The position numbers and the translations under genes are program-made. Under the pieces are notes generated by a model. It was not told the DNA's origin, made no database searches, and saw nothing but the letters and a program-made list of their open reading frames with translations. A DNA stretch of 33,440 bases from a virus. Shown piece by piece: positions 31,733-33,440 of this stretch. The DNA is taken from positions 1-33,440 of the IMG/VR virus record IMGVR_UViG_3300045970_000106; one strand, written 5' to 3'. Position 1 is the first letter of the stretch. Every line of letters starts with the position of its first letter.

Positions 31733-33440
31733 ATGGCAACTCTCGGCGACTTCATGAAGCCTAAAAATCACAGCGAAGTGGTTGATCCTAATACTGTGCA
31801 ACCTGCTCCGTTGCTCTCGGTCCCTGCGACCAGTCCGTTTGAACCAGCTCCCACATTGAGTGTGCCTATGGCCGTGCAAATTGGTGCAAATCCGCTCCCT
31901 CCTGCTCCCTCTCTGCCCTCAATTTTGCCATTTGAGCCTGCACCGCCGCTTTCCACACCTGCTGTGATGCCTTTTGAACCGGCACCTCCACTTTCTACGC
32001 CCGCAGTCATCCCATTTGAACCTGCACCTCCACTTTCTGTCCCTGCGATCATACCTTTCACTCCTGCGCCCCCACTTTCAGTGCCGGCAGTGATGCCGTT
32101 CGAGGATGCACCGATTTTATCGTCACCAACACCTGTTAATCAAGGTCCAGCAAGCACTCCTGGGCCTAGCAAGTATTCTGACGGTCTTGATACTAGTTCT
32201 ACAAGTACACCGGGCCCTCTAAAGTTTGAAGACGCGCCGCCAGCACAAATAACTGAGCCACCTGTCTTGACAAACCCAGCAGATCTTAAGTTGGAAGATC
32301 AAAAAGCAGGAAAAGCACTTCCCGGAGACGCTACATGCATTGCTGAAGCAAATGCTGGGTTTGGTAAGGACGGTCAAGACACTCCCGGTGAGCCGCATAG
32401 CACAACTGTTGACTATAACGGTGGAGTTGGAACAAGTGTACCAACGTTGTTTGGGAACAAGAGTGGAATACGCTTCCAGTCTCTTGACACAGAGACGCTT
32501 GCTAGAAATGCAAAGTTAGAAGCCATCTCTCTTGCTCAGCAGGCGCTTGCAAGAACTGGCCTAATGACTTACGCAGAGAAAGCAAAGAACCTATACACCA
32601 TCGCAACAAAGCAGCAGTCGACATTGATAGATTTTGCAGTAGGTAAGGCAGCGAATGCGTTGTTCCCGCCAGGACCTCCTGAAGCGTATCACCCAGTCGA
32701 TGATAAGATAAATGCTCAGCAGCCCATAGACAAAAACATTGCTAGTGCAAATAGATACAAAGACACAGACTTTTCAGGGTTCCCAGCAGATAGAGACTCA
32801 ACCCACGTCACACCAGGTTCTATGGACCTGAGGATCTTAAACAATTCCGCTGTAAATAAAGAGTTGAAGATAAGATCACTTACTCAGATGTGGGAAGATC
32901 CACTCAACACGCCATCAAAATTACAGTACAAGCCAAACACGTCAGTTCCTGTTGTAAATCTAAATGATGATTCACTTACTGTGTCACTAAAAGATACTCC
33001 CTCTGCATTCAAGACAAGCAAGGGTAAGCAAGAAACTCGTGGTTATTTTGCTGTTCGTGGTACTGCCGGAACTTCTGACTCTTCATACGCTGATGATACA
33101 CCGTCAGACGATCAATCATACGTGCCACTTGTTTTTACTGATCTACGACCTATGCAGGGCGGAACGTTCCGCACAGTGTATTTCAGGCCGTTTATCAATA
33201 GTCTGTGTGAAGATTTTTCACCGCAATGGAACATGTCAAACTACTTTGGTCGTGTAGATCCAGTTGCAACTTACCAGAGCACGAACAGAACAATCAACCT
33301 GTCATTCAAGTTGGTAAGTTTCTCACCCGAAGATCTTGAGACTATATATCAAAAGTTGGGATGGCTTACATCCATGGTCTATCCTGAGTTTGAGAGTGGA
33401 GCGACATTGAGATACTTCTCTGGTCCTGTTATTAAACTTC
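31733..33440 (+). CDS. Baseplate structural protein with proline-rich repeats (partial, 3' end outside)
   Basis: An open frame from the ATG directly after the tape measure stop (one-base gap) to the window end: at least 569 codons, no stop seen. Residues about 20-130 are proline-rich and contain four 14-residue repeats of the type P-F-E-P-A-P-P-L-S-x-P-A-V-[MI]. Residues about 130-430 are mixed (LAQQALARTGLMTYAEKAKN; FAVGKAANALFPPGPPEAYH). The last part visible (VPLVFTDLRPMQGGTFRTVY, then FRPFINSLCEDFSPQWNMSN, then GRVDPVATYQSTNRTINLSF) is a beta domain I associate with baseplate or tube-initiator proteins of large myoviruses, where F-x-P-x-W and GR-[AV]-DP-x-x-x-Y-Q recur. Its place after the tape measure fits a baseplate hub or tube-initiation role. 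Which T4 counterpart it matches is unclear. Confidence 0.7.
   Translation, partial: MATLGDFMKPKNHSEVVDPNTVQPAPLLSVPATSPFEPAPTLSVPMAVQIGANPLPPAPSLPSILPFEPAPPLSTPAVMPFEPAPPLSTPAVIPFEPAPPLSVPAIIPFTPAPPLSVPAVMPFEDAPILSSPTPVNQGPASTPGPSKYSDGLDTSSTSTPGPLKFEDAPPAQITEPPVLTNPADLKLEDQKAGKALPGDATCIAEANAGFGKDGQDTPGEPHSTTVDYNGGVGTSVPTLFGNKSGIRFQSLDTETLARNAKLEAISLAQQALARTGLMTYAEKAKNLYTIATKQQSTLIDFAVGKAANALFPPGPPEAYHPVDDKINAQQPIDKNIASANRYKDTDFSGFPADRDSTHVTPGSMDLRILNNSAVNKELKIRSLTQMWEDPLNTPSKLQYKPNTSVPVVNLNDDSLTVSLKDTPSAFKTSKGKQETRGYFAVRGTAGTSDSSYADDTPSDDQSYVPLVFTDLRPMQGGTFRTVYFRPFINSLCEDFSPQWNMSNYFGRVDPVATYQSTNRTINLSFKLVSFSPEDLETIYQKLGWLTSMVYPEFESGATLRYFSGPVIKL
31928..32095 (+). repeat. Four tandem 42-bp proline-rich repeats
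   Basis: Units start at 31928, 31970, 32012 and 32054, each encoding 14 residues of the type PFEPAPPLSTPAVM. A partial fifth unit begins at 32096, and diverged copies precede from about 31800. The PFEPAP core is kept while silent positions vary, indicating selection on the protein. Confidence 0.85.

Noticed and set aside
31768-32061. Antisense frame rich in Gly, Ser and Ala with repeats
   Set aside because: It is the complement of the proline-rich 42-bp repeats of the baseplate gene.

Overview
This window is part of the virion-structure region of a large tailed bacteriophage with a contractile tail (myovirus), distantly related to the T4 superfamily. The evidence is a T4 gp18-like tail sheath, a gp19-like tail tube, gp13/gp14/gp15-like neck and tail-completion proteins, a gp26-like baseplate/tail-assembly protein and a tape measure protein. 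Nearly all genes lie on the + strand, tightly packed, with one small gene on the - strand. The sequence alone does not identify the bacterial host.

Layout: (1) 14-3647, two adhesin or fibre genes: a YadA-head-like repeat protein and a 931-residue protein with LamG-like and Asp-box (BNR) repeats. (2) 3651-7370, the neck and tail-completion module, interrupted by a GIY-YIG homing endonuclease gene sitting exactly at the start of the gp14-like gene. (3) 7484-9856, the tail sheath. (4) 9863-25804, about 16 kb holding ten fibre or adhesin genes: a 127-residue protein, three tandem paralogues, a discoidin/LamG protein, a long rod protein, two VTG-repeat proteins (207 and 1321 residues), a classic tail-fibre type protein and a GC-richer jelly-roll-like protein. 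A 4-TM membrane protein and a second GIY-YIG gene follow. (5) 26860-27547, tail tube and a small single-TM protein. (6) 27581-28016, a hairpin and an endonuclease VII-type HNH gene. (7) 28009-28999, a gp26-like gene followed by a +1-frame extension that suggests programmed frameshifting. (8) 28996-29397, the minus-strand tail-anchored protein. (9) 29459 to the end, tape measure and the 5' part of a proline-repeat baseplate protein that runs off the window.

Together the genes build the neck, contractile tail, tape-measure and baseplate, plus an unusually large receptor-binding repertoire. Three homing-type endonuclease genes are wedged against conserved virion genes.

The points most worth following are: the gp14-like gene appears to start at AUC after displacement by the homing endonuclease; a UUU-U +1 slippery site at the end of the gp26-like gene; a strong hairpin between the Shine-Dalgarno sequence and start codon of the first triplicated adhesin gene; a Shine-Dalgarno buried in a terminator stem ahead of the HNH gene; and a 17-kb fibre island separating sheath from tube.
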